Position numbers and translations under genes: made by a program. From Heliocidaris tuberculata (taxonomy: Eukaryota > Echinodermata > Echinoidea > Camarodonta > Echinometridae), in assembly GCA_025618425.1 (NCBI GenBank), contig CM046832.1:70539707-70603706 (forward strand): a DNA stretch of 64,000 bases, written 5' to 3'. How positions within the stretch are numbered: position 1 is the first letter of the stretch; the number at the start of each line of letters is the position of its first letter. Below the pieces are notes generated by a model, which made no database searches, was not told the DNA's origin, and saw only the letters and a list, made by a program, of their open reading frames with translations. Positions 1 through 12,480 of this stretch are shown in pieces.

Positions 1-485
1 TCTTAACTTTAAACATAAAGACCTAATTAACTTGTTTATTCGTTTCCCTAACTATCGATCTTTCTTATCGTGTTTCTCTGATTTCTTTCTGCTTCAGATA
101 AGCCCACCTTGATGGGAGGGGTTAATTACTTTCAACGTGCGATGAATTTGGTTTAAATCCCTAGATACCTGTGTTTCTGCATCGATTCCATTTTTTCTCG
201 TCCCTCCGTAGATGGCGTAGGAGAGTAGACGACCCATTGAGATTGCTACCCCTGCTACCCACACACCAAATAGAACTCCATTCTGGTAGACGTTGGTACT
301 GGTAGAAAGACGACAAGAACCATGATTTTGAAGCTTTATAAGGAATTTACTTAGCTAATTTATTTCTTACAACAAATTTTTTAAAAAAAAGTTAGGGAGG
401 GGGAGGGGGGATTGTGGGAACTTCCAAACTTGTAGCGTACATCTTGGGAGATAATTTCAGTTAACTTCAAAGGTTTCTTTACATT
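1..485. other. No gene seen
   Basis: AT-rich sequence with a G-rich patch near 396-410. No coding pattern, splice-bounded exon or recognisable repeat was found. Confidence 0.5.
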
Positions 486-487
486 GA

Positions 488-660
488 CTATTTTTTAAAA
501 ATTCCTCCACTTTGTTGTGTGGATCTGTAGATCACATGGTGTGCGGTTCGAATCCCGCCGCGGCACTAATGTCCTTCAGGGCAAGACATTAATCTACATT
601 TGCCACTCTCCACCCAGGTGAAGTAAATAGCATAAAGTAGAAAGAAATTCCTTGAATGAG
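488..660 (+). repeat. Degraded tRNA-derived SINE
   Basis: A pol III B-box (GGTTCGAATCC) lies at 545-555, followed by a CG-rich acceptor-like end. The tail has the words 'aatgtccttcagggcaagac' and 'ccacccaggtg'. The same order (B-box, 'tgtcctt', then 'acccaggtg') occurs in the SINE at 28.2 kb, so both belong to one broad family. No good A-box is visible, so the 5' half is truncated or diverged. It is not a functional tRNA gene. Confidence 0.6.
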
Positions 661-1304
661 TTTCATTTCCAACCATCCCATCTCTGTTACCTTCTTCTGG
701 CAGTGTATTATTCCCCGCCGTCGGATTTTACAAAAAATATGCATCAAGAACAAGAAAAATTAGTAAATATTTGTAATTCATACAATCGTCAAGCAATTTT
801 GTGAAAGATTTATGACAATTTGCATGAAAAGTATTTCAATTTATGGTTGAAAAGTGACCTGTCCGGATAACCAAGCCGTCCGAACACACCCCGGGGAACA
901 CATAACGTCTGAGTATACAACCGATCTCCACGCACATTTTCTCTTTGATTGCCAGTAAATCCAGCACAAAGATTACACCCATTTGAGTTCACACTCTTAA
1001 ACCGCATCACTTGAAATGCTCGCCTTAATTTTAAGAGACGGATTAAAAAGGTGATAAGAGTCCTTGAAAGATGCCGCCATGTCATTACATTTCTCCGTCG
1101 AGGCATTGCTGATGTGTCGCAGCCATTAATGTCATCGGTCAAAAAAAGATTTCTCCTCGTTCATCTTTAACATTAACATTGAATTATCACCCTAGGACTA
1201 GTTTTGACGTAAAATGGATGTGCCTAGCTGGAGGAAGGGCTTGGGTCTTGTTTTACTTCAGCAACTTATTTAGCATGTAATCATTACACATTTCTATTCT
1301 CCCT
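661..1304. other. No gene seen
   Basis: A minus-strand open frame at 810-1142 has no recognisable domain and no supporting splice or promoter signals. Nothing else is visible. Confidence 0.4.
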
Positions 1305-1305
1305 G

Positions 1306-1346
<41 letters not shown>
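1305..1346. repeat. (CT)n microsatellite
   Basis: A nearly pure CT-dinucleotide run lies immediately beyond the 3' tail of the minus-strand LINE fragment. Confidence 0.9.
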
Positions 1347-1349
<3 letters not shown>

Positions 1350-1367
1350 CTCCCCCACTCACTATCT

Positions 1368-1743
1368 CTTCTTCTTCTTCTTCTTCCAGTAGTGTGCATA
1401 AACCTCCAAGGAGTATTGTCGCACAGCAGTTGGTTGTCTATCAGCCGATCAAACGTGTTGCTCGAAAACTTATTTTAAAAAAAATAATTCCAAAAACGAA
1501 CGCATCTATACTATATACAAATTGTTCTCATATTTTGAGTTAGTGTATGACGACATCTTTGACTCGTGTCTTGAAGATGTCAATTGATGGTGAGATGACC
1601 ACGTTCTCGGGTAGACCGTTCCACAAACGGATGGTGTTTGGGAAGAACGTATCCCTCAGTAGTGATGTGCGTGAACGTGGGATGAGAAATCTCTTGCTGT
1701 GACCTCTGGTTGGAGTGTTTAGCGGTACCAACTTAATTTCTCT
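1368..1743 (-). mobile_element. 5'-truncated LINE: reverse transcriptase C-terminal tail and 3' UTR
   Basis: The minus-strand frame from about 1735 down to 1540 encodes a typical non-LTR retrotransposon C-terminus: a 'TPTRGHSKRFLIPRSRT' block, then 'FFPNTIRLWNGLPENVV', and a final 'FKTRVKDVVIH' before the stop. This TR...RT...FFP...WN.LP...F+ arrangement is shared by many jockey/CR1/L2-type ORF2 proteins downstream of the RT domain. After the stop comes a roughly 170-bp 3' UTR. It ends in a (GAA)n tail, read as (CTT)n on the plus strand at 1368-1387, the usual trinucleotide 3' terminus of such elements. The 5' side is cut by a run of 20 C at 1744-1763. Only about 65 codons remain, so it is a dead copy. 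Clade assignment is not possible from this much protein. Confidence 0.75.
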
Positions 1744-1785
1744 CCCCCCCCCCCCCCCCCCCCTCTCTCTCTTTAACAACGACAC

Positions 1786-2337
1786 AAATCAAATACATTA
1801 TTTTTCAGAAATAAAACAATTGGATGTAAATTAAATACAAGAACTTGAGAATGAAATGAAATTCGGGATAATGTGATAATTTTATAATCTACCTCATTTC
1901 TTCGTCTTCGGCAGCTGTAATGACGTCAATATCTACCGTTGCTGGCTCCCAGTTAAAGACAAATAATTTCAATGCTGGGTGTAAGATAGCTAAAGAACCC
2001 AGTCCAATGGCCAACTTATGGAAAAGCATGTTTCTAATATGGATTGGTCTACTTTCTATGCCCACATAGCCTCTTCTTTACAAGTAGACATGCGTTAAAA
2101 CTTCGGGGTAAACTTCTCCGCCTAGCTAGCTGTGTACAACGGCAAATCTATATGAATGATGCACCAGCTGCGTTGTCAAAGTGGTTACGTATGTCAACAT
2201 TGAAATGTAGGTCAGAGTTCGCGTGCGGACTGCGCGTCCTACGCGAATATGCATTGCTGACGTCAGTGCTACGCGCAACTCATTGATGACGTAAAACTCG
2301 AATAGGTAGAGCTAGAGCTGAAATGACATGAATTTGC
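1786..2337. other. Non-coding; CRE-like sites
   Basis: TGACGTCA palindromes occur near 1920 and near 2260. The second lies in a locally CpG-richer patch at 2210-2290 with an ATGCAT octamer-like word. This could be promoter-like, but no convincing transcript start or exon follows. Confidence 0.25.
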
Positions 2338-2525
2338 ATGACCCTGCCACTGCTGCTAATTAGCCTTTTCATTGTCTGTATACCCGTATATATATATCCA
2401 GGGATATCAGTAAGAGGACAGTCTCCTGCTACTTCCAGTAGCCCAGGAAAGAGAAAACAGTGGACAGATGAAGAGCTCTACATTTCATTTGCAGGAAACA
2501 ATGAGTTTTATTGCAAGAAAGAGTA
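2338..2525 (+). other. Possible fragment of a transposase or DNA-binding N-terminus
   Basis: The plus frame ends in 'GKRKQWTDEEL' followed by about 15 residues and a stop. Basic residues before a QWTDE-type helix start resemble the N-terminal DNA-binding domain of pogo/Tigger or other CENP-B-like proteins. The hydrophobic stretch before it (from 2338) may be non-coding, because an AG acceptor-like site precedes the similarity. It is far too short for a domain call and may be chance or an old transposon scrap. Confidence 0.2.
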
Positions 2526-5500
2526 GCATTTTGTTGAAGAGTCGCTTTGTCTATTTGAGCTAATAACTAAAGGAATTTCGAAGAAAGTGGGTTCATGCAA
2601 TATTTGCATTCATTCTACGGGTTTGAGGCAAATTTAGATGGATGTCGAAGACAGTTAATGAGTCTGAATTGAACTCAAAGTACAGTACAGGAGGATCATG
2701 GAGATATAATTTATGAGGAAAACTCTTCAAATATTGAGGAGAAGTGAAAGGGTCGAAGACGAATTCTATCTCAGGGGATTTATATCAAACGATTGGATCC
2801 CGGTGAACTCGCCTGCATTTTTCACATCAGAAACCGGGTGTACGATAATTATGAAATTGCCTTCTCCATACATTTTACCTACTTCCCGGTGCATTACTAT
2901 CGAGAACGAGAACAATGCAAGGGAACCTATATAATAAGTATCTTCCAATACATATATATGCATACAAAATAACTAATGTGCATGTTGTTCCAAAAAGCGA
3001 CATATTTTATTCTTGTTTTTCTTTTAACATGTTTAATCACAGAGTTAAAGAGAAATCATTATGCCAAATTCCTAACTTATAGTTGTTTCCTTTTTCTTTA
3101 AAAACTTCCTTCTAACCTAGAATATGGTTGAGTTCTGTTCACATACTTAACTAAAGGAAAGAATGGTTGTATGATACAATTGCTCCTCGGTCAATTCCTG
3201 CATTAACTATCTATACCCAAACCCTATAGACCTATAACCTAAAATACCCTAACCCTAACCTATATCTTTGAAGAAATAAAGCTCGGAGCAATAGTCGCCG
3301 GAGCATGAGTAAAAAGAGGGGGCACAATATTCATAAAATTTCTGACAAGCAAAAGAAGAAAAAAAGGAAAGAAAAGAAAGAAAATAAAAAAGGTCGGCAC
3401 ATTTGGGGCTACCTTTTTTACTCCAAAATTCTTGACAAAAAGAAGAAAAGAAAGAAAAAAAAAGGTCATCAGCTCAAAAATTGGGGCACAGTCTTAGAGT
3501 TGTGTACTTAAGGTATGCCACTAGTGATTATATTCATACATTGCAAAATATGAACATCTCCAAGTGCAACGTTGATTCTATTAATCGACACCTTTCATTC
3601 AAAACGCCCTTGGTGAAATAACAATATACAAAATGAATAGATGAACATTTGTTTTCGTAAATCAATTCGCAATTTATTAAAGCGTATTTTATAATGATAC
3701 TGCTCAATTCAATGTGTTTTTTTTGAAGCACCGTGTCACACGGTAGGTTTTGTTATGTCAACAAAAAAAACATCATAAAACAATATTTCGAACATAATGG
3801 CACAGAGGTTTCTACATAAGTATATCTATCAAAAATTACACTAACGGGTTATATAAAATAACAGTTCATTGACATTACTGGTACTTTACTTATGAATAAT
3901 TTTTCTGTAATCTCTATTGATAAACACTGAATATGGCTAATTATTTAATTATGAGCTAATACATTTGCATAGTCCTTTATGACTAAAACGTTACAAAAAT
4001 CTCTCACCTATATAACAAAACCAAAAATTCTGATATGTTCATTTAGTTAGGCCGTTATGTTTTCTATACGGTTGATATTTAATTAATACCATTAAAAGGG
4101 AAAAGTTTCATGTCTTTCCCAAAGATAATTTTCTCAAATATTTTGAGTTTCGGCTTTTTATCGTATGCACAAATTCACTGATTGTACACACATTCATGAT
4201 AATTCATTTCTGAGTTTTCATGGTTTCATTTTTTTTAATTTTTATTTATTTATATATTTTACTTTTTATTTATTTATTTATTTTTATTTATTTTTTATTT
4301 TTTATTTTTGGTGTTGTTGCTTTGAATTCATCCTCCATCTCTTTGTTTTATACTGCGGAATGTTAAACTCAAAAGCTGTATTTTTATTTGGAATGATACA
4401 TGTCGTTGTAAAGCTGATCATATATCTCTGAAATGCATTCCCGTTGGTCGATTATCAGGACATTATCTTTTGATTTATGTTGTATACATTAAACTTAATT
4501 TCAACTTATACTTATTGGTAAAAATCAATAAGTTACAGCCATTATATACATGCATATCGTTACAATATGAACGAGCGGAATATGTACAATAGTAAAGATT
4601 GCATTGGATTACAATCCATGTGTATGATGTGTTTGTAATAAAGAATGTGCTAGTACATGGCACCCCATGAATGTACGAGGCTTTCTGCAAGATATGTTCG
4701 AAAGCTAAGGAATCATTTTCATGGAAAATTATAGTATGGATTCTTTACCGCTATCTCAATCTACATGATCTACATCTCATCTCATCTTGACATTAAATAC
4801 TCCTACAAATAAGAATTCAAAGACATCAAAACTGCATATTACGTAAATATGCAGTTTTTATGACTTTAAATTCTTTGAGATCTTTTAAAAACCACATTCG
4901 GCTCATTTTACTGGAGCGCATGCAAATCAAATTAATGTTTGAATAAAACCGAAGAATTTTCAAAGGTTGGAGAATTAATGTTATTTAGCGCTCTGAAATT
5001 GATTTTTTTTTTGAAAGCAGGAAAATAATTACGATGAAGACGTGATAGTTGGAAACGGAAACGTCATCTGTTTCAAAATTCATTAAATTTAAAAATAAAT
5101 CAACATGCTAAACATTTCAGAAGACCTTGGTGATTTTCTTACAACCATATTTTACGTCAGTTTTCCATGATATATTAAAAAAAAAAAATCAAATACAATA
5201 CATGTATATATGACGTAGCATTCTGCCAGATAAATTAACGAACAAAGCGCGGTATAGCTACTTTTTGGTGGACATGTTCTAAAATTTTACTCTGCATTAG
5301 TCATTTTCATGATATGAAGAAAAAAAAATATAATAAATACAAACATCTTATGATGTAACCATCAGCCCAAACCTTATAAAACAAAGCGCAGTATATAACT
5401 ACTTCTTACTGGACGTGCAGTTTGTCATTTTGATTGCACAATCTCTTCCTAACACACTTACATTTCAGCTTTAAGCAAGTATTTTTTGGCTTTTACATAT

Positions 5501-5923
5501 TATTGCAGCTATAAAACATTTCAACTTTAACTCATTCTTTATCCCACTCATGCATGGAAAAAATATGTATGCAAAGAATTCAAACAATAGGCACATATCG
5601 TATCTTTCAGCATGTAGTAGAAAATAACTTATCGAACACACTGTTACAATATAGCACAAAAACATTGAATGTATTGCGTATTTACAAGCATGGAAAAAAG
5701 ATCATCAAAGACAACTTTGTTAACACAGCACAGTTCATATTTCAATTTCGTTGTCTTTTAAATATTTCTAGACACAATGAGGATAAACATGGACATGTTT
5801 ACAAATAGAAGTAAATAAACACAATAACAAACATGTCAAAACACTTCTTAGTATACCTTGCCCCCATATTATAAAGAGTTGTAATTGACCCGAATCGATC
5901 GAAACCCAACTTGAGATTAATAC
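2526..5923. other. Long AT-rich stretch without a gene
   Basis: The region contains a purine-rich (AAAGAA) patch with a near-duplicate pair at about 3350-3400 and 3430-3470, T-rich simple sequence at 4225-4310, and the hairpin listed separately. Two short segments near 5225-5285 and 5375-5420 share the words 'aacaaagcgc.gtata' and 'ggac.tg', suggesting an old local duplication. No exon was identified. Confidence 0.45.
4828..4858. repeat. Perfect 13-bp-arm hairpin
   Basis: The arms AAAACTGCATATT (4828-4840) and its exact complement (4846-4858) flank the 5-nt loop ACGTA. Weaker pairing continues outwards (GAATTCAAAGACAT against ATGACTTTAAATTC). It is probably the core of a small old palindromic element. 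Confidence 0.6.
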
Positions 5924-6140
5924 CCACTGGCGGATTGGAGAGGGGGGGGGGGCATGGGGCACGGGGGAACGTGCCCCCAGCAAAACCCAATCAGACATAC
6001 TTTACACATATACAACATAACAAAATGTACACAAATTTGTAAACGTGTGCTCCCGGTGAATTATGATAATCTTTTTTAGTATTCATTTTACTTGTCTGTA
6101 CTTTTTGAGACATATGCCCCCCCATTCCCTCCGCCAACGG
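5924..6140. mobile_element. MITE-like element, TGGCGGA/G-run ends
   Basis: The left end reads CCACTGGCGGATTGGAG followed by a G run and CAT. The complement of the right end reads CCGTTGGCGGAGGGAAT followed by a G run and CAT. The roughly 217-bp unit therefore has imperfect terminal inverted repeats and no ORF. It belongs with the other TGGCG-ended, poly-G units in this window (19921-20108, 23369-23641). Confidence 0.6.
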
Positions 6141-6449
6141 ATAACAATCTAAACTCTATACAGATAGGCGATTGATTTGGATCAATCACAACTCTTCACA
6201 AGATGAGACCTAGCTATACAGATTCTTTAAATGTATGTATCAGCATTAGACATTTGCTTTAGTGTCCTTTCCATTCTGTCACGAACTTCATTCTTCAAGC
6301 AAATTGTCACCAAGCTTCATTTTGTCTGTCATTACAAGACTTTCACCTGCCATTACATAAACCGACTTTTAACCTCAGCCACACTACCAAACCGACTCCG
6401 AACCGACTCATTCTTGGACATTGGGGTAATATAATATTATGTTCGGTCA

Positions 6450-6575
6450 GGGCCCCGTAACACAAAGGTTTGTATTGAAAATTTGAAACAACGATTTTGA
6501 TTGGTTAATGGTCAGCCTTTTGAACTACATGTGCATGCAACGATGATGTTGATTGGCCATTGCCATTTTATGAGG
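6450..6575. mobile_element. Half of a GGGCCCCG-ended palindromic repeat
   Basis: It begins with GGGCCCCGTAACACAAAGG. This is the same type of end as the two complete elements at 58250-58556, where GGGCCC is followed by about 10 bp of specific end. Two similar internal segments ('aacgattttgattgg' and 'aacgatgatgttgattgg') follow, and a G run truncates the copy. No matching right end was found. Confidence 0.4.
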
Positions 6576-6599
6576 GGGGGGGGGCGATTGTCGGTCTTG

Positions 6600-7420
6600 T
6601 CGGTGTGACTGGGGGGTATTCTCTATCACCCTCTTACAATCAAACAAAAATGTCTTTTCGGTCCTATGCATCTCATCTTGTAAATGCCATAATGTCAATG
6701 CATCGAGATACCACCGCAAGATTGAACAACCTTCGCAATATTCACTTGGAATATGACGAAATACATAAATTCATAATCAGAAGAAACCGCAACAAACTCC
6801 TCTGGATATTTTGCCAGAAGGAAAATGGTCTCTGACTACGAGTACAGCGGTTACATCAGATGTAATACAACCCCATGAGGAATGTAAATTATAAATTTCT
6901 CAGCATACCAGATGCAAGTTCTTTTGCGCTAATGGTTCCCTATTTTTACATGAGGTTTTTCTCGAAACAACCTAAAGCTTATGCTTCGAATTATACCCCT
7001 TTTCCATTCCGTAAACCACTGTCGCCTTCATAGAGACCTTTCTATTGCTGCTAGCCTAGTGTAGGGTTTCCACAATTCATTTCCTGCTCCCTCTAAATTT
7101 GCCGAGTCTTGGCAATTTTAGGCCTTCTTTGCTTACGGTGCTTGCAGAAATTTAGTCTGATTCTAAAAAAGAGAGAAGAAGGGATGTCTGGGAACCTGGC
7201 CGGGAAGGTATTCGGATGCTGAAATAGCAGGGAAAAGGTCACAGACGAAGATTGAATAACCTTCACCTACTCAGAGAAGGTTTGAATAAACGTCTGGGGC
7301 AAATAAAGTAATGACAGTGAACTTTGGTGTCGTTTACAATCATCACCGCAATAGTAATAGTTTCCTTCGTTTGAAATGTATATTGAACGCAGAAATAAAA
7401 TCAATCAAACAAAAACAAAT
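6600..7420. other. No gene seen
   Basis: Mixed-composition sequence. An open plus-strand frame at 6560-6835 starts in a G run and shows no domain. Nothing else is supported. Confidence 0.4.
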
Positions 7421-7981
7421 TTGACCGTTTGGACGCTAAAGTAACACTCATGATGAGAGTGTGCAGAAGAAAACTCCTATACCAATTATCGATCTACACC
7501 GGAGCAATCATTCCAATAGAACGCTGTTTTATCTAGATAGAAAATCAGATTCTTTATCTCTATCTGTCTGACTTTTCGCAAATATACTCCGAAACTGTGG
7601 CGCATTTCAAATTATGCACGCATTCTATAACAAACAACGAACAATTACAAAAATATGGCGAACTGGGATGTTACTCTCTTCAAAATTGCGTTGTTGGCAT
7701 ACAACGCTTTTTTTCCAATAAAGGGCGTGGCCGACTCCTCCCCCCCCCCCCCCCAAAAAAAAATTTATATATATATATATTCTGTGATCGATGAAGCCAG
7801 ACGTACACCTCTGAAATACCAATTCCTTGATGAAACAGATAGAGATAAAGAATCTGATTTTCTATCTAGATAAAACAGCGTTTTATTAGAATGATTGCTC
7901 CGGTGTAGATCGATAATTGGTATAGGAGTTTTCTTCTGCACACTCTCATCATGAGTGTTACTTTAGCGTCCAAACGGTCAA
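7421..7981. mobile_element. 561-bp foldback element with 146-bp arms
   Basis: The segment 7421-7566 is the inverted copy of 7836-7981. The outer ends read TTGACCGTTTGGACGC, and at least the first and last 40 bp match perfectly; I see two mismatches in the arms (near 7513 and 7518). The roughly 270-bp spacer holds no supported ORF and contains a C run, an A run and a short (TA)n at 7740-7782. The near-identical arms suggest either recent insertion or gene conversion between arms. I see no clear target-site duplication outside the ends. Confidence 0.85.
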
Positions 7982-8997
7982 TATGTTTGACCAAGAATCT
8001 GACAAGGGAACCACAAAAGGGATACGTCAGACTCCATCACATTGTTATAATTGGCTTTCAATTTTCTTCTCCTAATTTTATCAAATTCAATTAGGAAATA
8101 CATGTATACCTCAGTCTTTCCAGCAAACCTCTTCCCCTCTTCCACTGAACCATTCCTATAGGTACATGGTTCAATAAAGGATGTGTTAATGATGAAATTT
8201 GCGGACGGTAAAGTGGATTTAAGAGATATTATGTTGAATAAGTCTTTGAATGTTCTCTCGTTGCCATTATGTTAGAGTACGCCCTGCAGGCATGTTCCCA
8301 CTCTTTCATCGATACCGACCTAAGTGTATTCAGCTGAGCTCGTATGGAAATGGAGACAGACGACTCATGTGAACGTAAATTGAATTTCCCGCCTGTCTCC
8401 ACTAAACTGTAAACCATCTGATATTTGGGGATTTGGTCGAGAAATATATAGGTTGCTTTCTATGAATAAAAGGGACAGACGAGTCTAGCTTGCTCCACAC
8501 ATAATAATGAGAACTTTGAGTGTGGGTTTGTATTTGCATTTGCTCAGAATGCGATCTCCATCTATAGGGTTTGACCCATTTTTCAATGCACGGATATTCT
8601 CAACATCCTATGTCGCGCGCGATGTGTCGACTGTGGCCTCATGTGAAAACATCTGCCCCGGCATCTGCCACTGTCAGACTCTCGAGTGCTATGTACCGGG
8701 CTCTACTTTCTTCTCCCACGTGTAATATCATGCTCGAACCAAGACTTTCCATCATGGAGGATAAAATGCAAAACCACAAACACTAACAAAGATAGAATTG
8801 TTTTATGTTATCGCATATAGGCCCATGCGCTGTCTCATCTTGTCTATTCTGGAGTTTGTTTATTCTGGAGTTTACTTTCATTTTTCAACAATCTTTTCAG
8901 TGGACTTCATAATCTTCAATCGCCCGATGATATGCCCAATACCGGCTTCATCAGAAAACATTCATACTGGTCGAAGATGAAATCTAACTACTTTGTT

Positions 8998-9028
<31 letters not shown>

Positions 9029-10067
9029 CATTCTGAAGGTGCTGCCCACAGTATGATAAATATTTGGAAATTTCTTAAGTGCCTATCCATGATATTTTAG
9101 TAGACTTATTCTGGCGCTTTCTCACATCCATTATCCATTATTTCACTGCTTTTACAAGACATTCCTATTAAATAAACGAAAAGCATGTTATCAAGACTAC
9201 ACACTTCAACGCGGAGATAATACATACAAAAATGGCTATTTACAGCCTGACACCAGTCATGTAAAATAGTATATACCCCTTTACCATGGCAGTTATCATC
9301 TCAGAAGTTAAACAAAAAACATCCATTTGATTCAGTTTACCCTGTGTCTTGTCTCCTCGGCACTTTTATCGACAATAACACTGCCGAGTTTGGGGATTGT
9401 TCGTTCGAACTGGTAGCACCCTATTTTTTCCTTTGAAAATTGGTATGCGTCTTAATATCATACGATCTTTGCATTCAACTTTTAGATGATAATATATTAT
9501 AGTGATGACAATGTTGTCGAAATAGGATGGATAACTCATTCATGCCATGAAAACCTTGTGGTGTGTCAGTTCCAGCCAAACCCTACAGCTCTAGTCTAAA
9601 CGGTTCAAGTTGGTGACTCGGGTGGGGGCATGGTGTCCACTATCCAGCAAATGCCGAAACTACTTGACAGCAATCGTGTTGTTTTTTCACTTTCGTTGAT
9701 TTCGCAATAGGAAATTTCAAGACACTGCAGCATGCAATTGCGGTCTTCCAGACCAGACTGTGTGTTGACGGCGATTGCTGGAGGTATCAAGGAACTCCAT
9801 CATGATTGTGTCACATGATGCCCTTGCCTGGCTCTTCAACCTTGATCATGTCCCTATAGCTACAACACATTACAGGGGAGAAGATTCACTAACGGTGATA
9901 TAAAGTGGAGTTGTCCTTTCATGTATAAATGTCTTGCCGCGGAAGTAAGACTGCATCATGATATCTTCCACGTCATCAAGCACACCCATCTCCGACACTG
10001 CAGCACCACAGCATGGACAGACATCTCCATCGATCTCAAGAAAAAGAGAAACATCACTTTCTCTTCG
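7982..10067. other. Non-coding; includes possible 3' UTR of the minus-strand membrane-protein gene
   Basis: The sequence below 10068 would be 3' UTR of the gene whose stop is at 10070-10068, but I could not pick out a convincing minus-strand AATAAA close by. A 29-nt T run lies at 9001-9029. The minus frame at 9605-9790 has paired cysteines but no confirmed domain. Confidence 0.35.
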
Positions 10068-10255
10068 TTAGACATTGGTAGGTGCTGAAGATTCGTTCAT
10101 TCTCATATGCCTGGTACTAGGATGTGAGTACTTTCTCCTACATCTGATGAGAAGGCATACCACAAGGAAGAGGAGGAGGGGTATAAAGATACACCCTAGA
10201 CCGATCAGCAGCAGAATCACGCTCTTTGGACCTCCTACCATCGCCAAGAACAGAC
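10068..10255 (-). CDS. Terminal coding exon of a small membrane protein (unrecognised family)
   Basis: The exon opens after a good acceptor (pyrimidine-rich tract ending TTGGCAG) at 10256 and ends at TAA (10070-10068). It is 188 nt with a phase 1 start. It encodes a short loop (LAMVGGPKS), a strongly hydrophobic stretch of about 26 residues (VILLLIGLGCIFIPLLLFLV and on), and then the basic stop-transfer RCRRKY. A hydrophilic tail of about 20 residues ends in SSAPTNV. This is the classic pattern of a transmembrane helix with a cytoplasmic basic flank. Its phase matches the 90-bp exon at 16485-16574, which supplies a first hydrophobic helix. I do not recognise the family. A chance ORF is unlikely given the acceptor, helix and basic-flank combination, but there is no transcript evidence here. 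Confidence 0.6.
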
Positions 10256-12329
10256 CTGCCAAGATGAAAATAAGAATAGTAATTAGTAGTGGTTTATCGG
10301 AGCTTCACAGAAACAAAAGAGATAAAGAAATACTTATCCGTTTATGACGTGCTTGTCTTACTATCATTTAAGCCATGGTAGAATAGTTTTTGAACATATA
10401 GCTTTATTGTAAAATATCGTTGCTATCCCATCCAAGTTCGATTTCACCTACATTATTCCAGAAGATTACACAAACCTGTTACTTAAAAGATTGCATTTAA
10501 AGATTAACCTTTCTAAACGACACCTAGACCTCGAAAACAAGTTTCTTGGATGCAAACAGACAATATGAGGAACTGATAGTTTGAGGAGCATTGGAAAGAA
10601 TAATCTAAATTGCGAAATACATTTCAACATATCATATTATATATCATTATACATTAAAAAATAGATCCTAAGTCAAGATCGGTCACATTTTAACTGCAAC
10701 AGAGCTAGATGAAACAAAACAACGTAAAGGGCTTTTACATTTTACATTCTAATGTAATGGTATAATTTGACTGCATTTTCGTAAACGATTTAGATATGAA
10801 TTTTGTCACTTTTCATTACAATCTTTATAATGTCTTCTATTTGTTATAGGATAATAGTAGACATAACCCCTAACAGCTGTATGTTTTATAGGGTTGATGC
10901 CTGGGAAATGTGCCTTGGTTCTGTGTTGTTACAGTATGACCAGATGGATTTCAAGTTGACTGTGTTTTCATATGGAATATTCATCGCGTATTAGTTGGTA
11001 TCGTGGAGACAAAGTTCGGCTGATCAGAGTTTGACGTCACCCTACTCAACACAACCGATCTGTAATGGCGTTCACAGTCGTTCACAATTTCCTTCTCTTT
11101 TTAAATTTAAAGGGATGCCATGAAATTTGCTTACTCTTCCAAAAATTCTCTCACCATTTTATGAGAAGTGGTTGATCGTTTAGAAATACAATCTTCGGAG
11201 ATTCAGTTAAGATTAAGGAACCGTGAGAGTATACGGAAGGAAGAGACTCGGAAATAACGACACTCGGCATACACCAGTTACTTCATTTTTATCCATCAGT
11301 ATAGATTGTTTCTCTTACGCATTCACATAAGTTGGCTCATGATATACCAGCAATATGGGATTTCTCTGATTGATTAGGCACCATCAAAAGAATTACACCA
11401 GAGAATAGTCAGACTGAGCCATCTCTTTTGCAGATCACCACCTATAGGATGGGGTAACCGCTAGCTGGATGAGGCGAAGGGACCCCTGTCAGCTTCTGAC
11501 TGAGTGACCAATTAAGAAAAAAAATAAGAAAGGGAGTTATGAGGGGGGGGGGGGAGAGAGAGAAGGATTAACGTAACAAGAAAGATGATTACGACCCCTC
11601 TTAGACCCCGTTCAGTCTCTTTTGCCCATCTACCCCCCCCCCCCCCCCCCCCACCTCTTACGCTTACCCACTAATTCTACACTATCATGACTGTACGAAC
11701 TGTTTTATTACAGCTCAATGCTTTTGGTTCTAGGAAAATAAATTCATTTTGTTTTATTAGTGATTTCGAGAGGATAAAGGATTATAAACGTTGAATATAT
11801 TGGGACAATCAGATTATTGCCTATATAAAAAGGAAAGTGTATACAGATATTGGACAGTTATATTATGCCTAAGAAAACTGAGAAATGCTGTCATCTTAGT
11901 CATACTACGACAGTTTGGCATGATTGGTGCTGGGTCTTCTCTCGCATTCCAATATCAATTTGATGTTCTCATGATATAATGACGTAATTCAGCATTTTGA
12001 TTGATATTCGTCTTTAGATTTCACTCATGAGTCTATCCATAATTCACTCTCGCCCTTTTTAATGGTGAGACCTCAGATGTGATGATTATTCCTTCGGGGT
12101 TATGGCCTCCAATTATTTCACTGTAATTGCTGCACTTGAATTCGATTATTTTGTACTGTGTCAACCGAAAATTTTTAAAGAAGTAAAGCATTTTTAAGAG
12201 GGTTTGATAATACTAAAGAGAGTAATAATTCTCCATTATTCTTACATTAATCAATGTGTTTACTGTTTAGGGGACTCTTAACTTCACGTTCTTGCTTTCC
12301 ACCATGCATTGTTTGCATATGTATATTCA

Positions 12330-12480
12330 TTGTATGATCATTTTGTGATGAGGATGTCAATCCAAGCTTTGCTTAAGGCGACCCCCTTTTCTATGTATAT
12401 GATTTTATGTGACCATACATGTTGAAAGATTGTAAATTTATGATAAATATGGAAATAAATGAATATAAAATCAAAATTAA
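12330..12480 (+). mobile_element. LINE 3' end (severely 5'-truncated)
   Basis: It contains 'gcttaaggcgaccccc', then a short AT-rich segment with 'ggaaataaatgaatataaaa' as terminal polyadenylation-like tail. The intact LINE at 31-35 kb has the same layout in its 3' UTR ('gtaaaggcgaccccacc', then 'ggaaataaatgtattttgaa'). It is therefore most likely the 3' UTR of a related CR1/L2-like element. No coding part remains. Confidence 0.5.

Noticed and set aside
3305..3511. Lys-rich open frame
   Set aside because: It is an artefact of an AAAGAA-rich tract.
9605..9790. Cys-containing minus frame (CMLQCLEISYC) that loosely recalls a PAN/apple module
   Set aside because: Only one small cluster of cysteines, no clear acceptor-donor pair, and no neighbouring exon of the same type.
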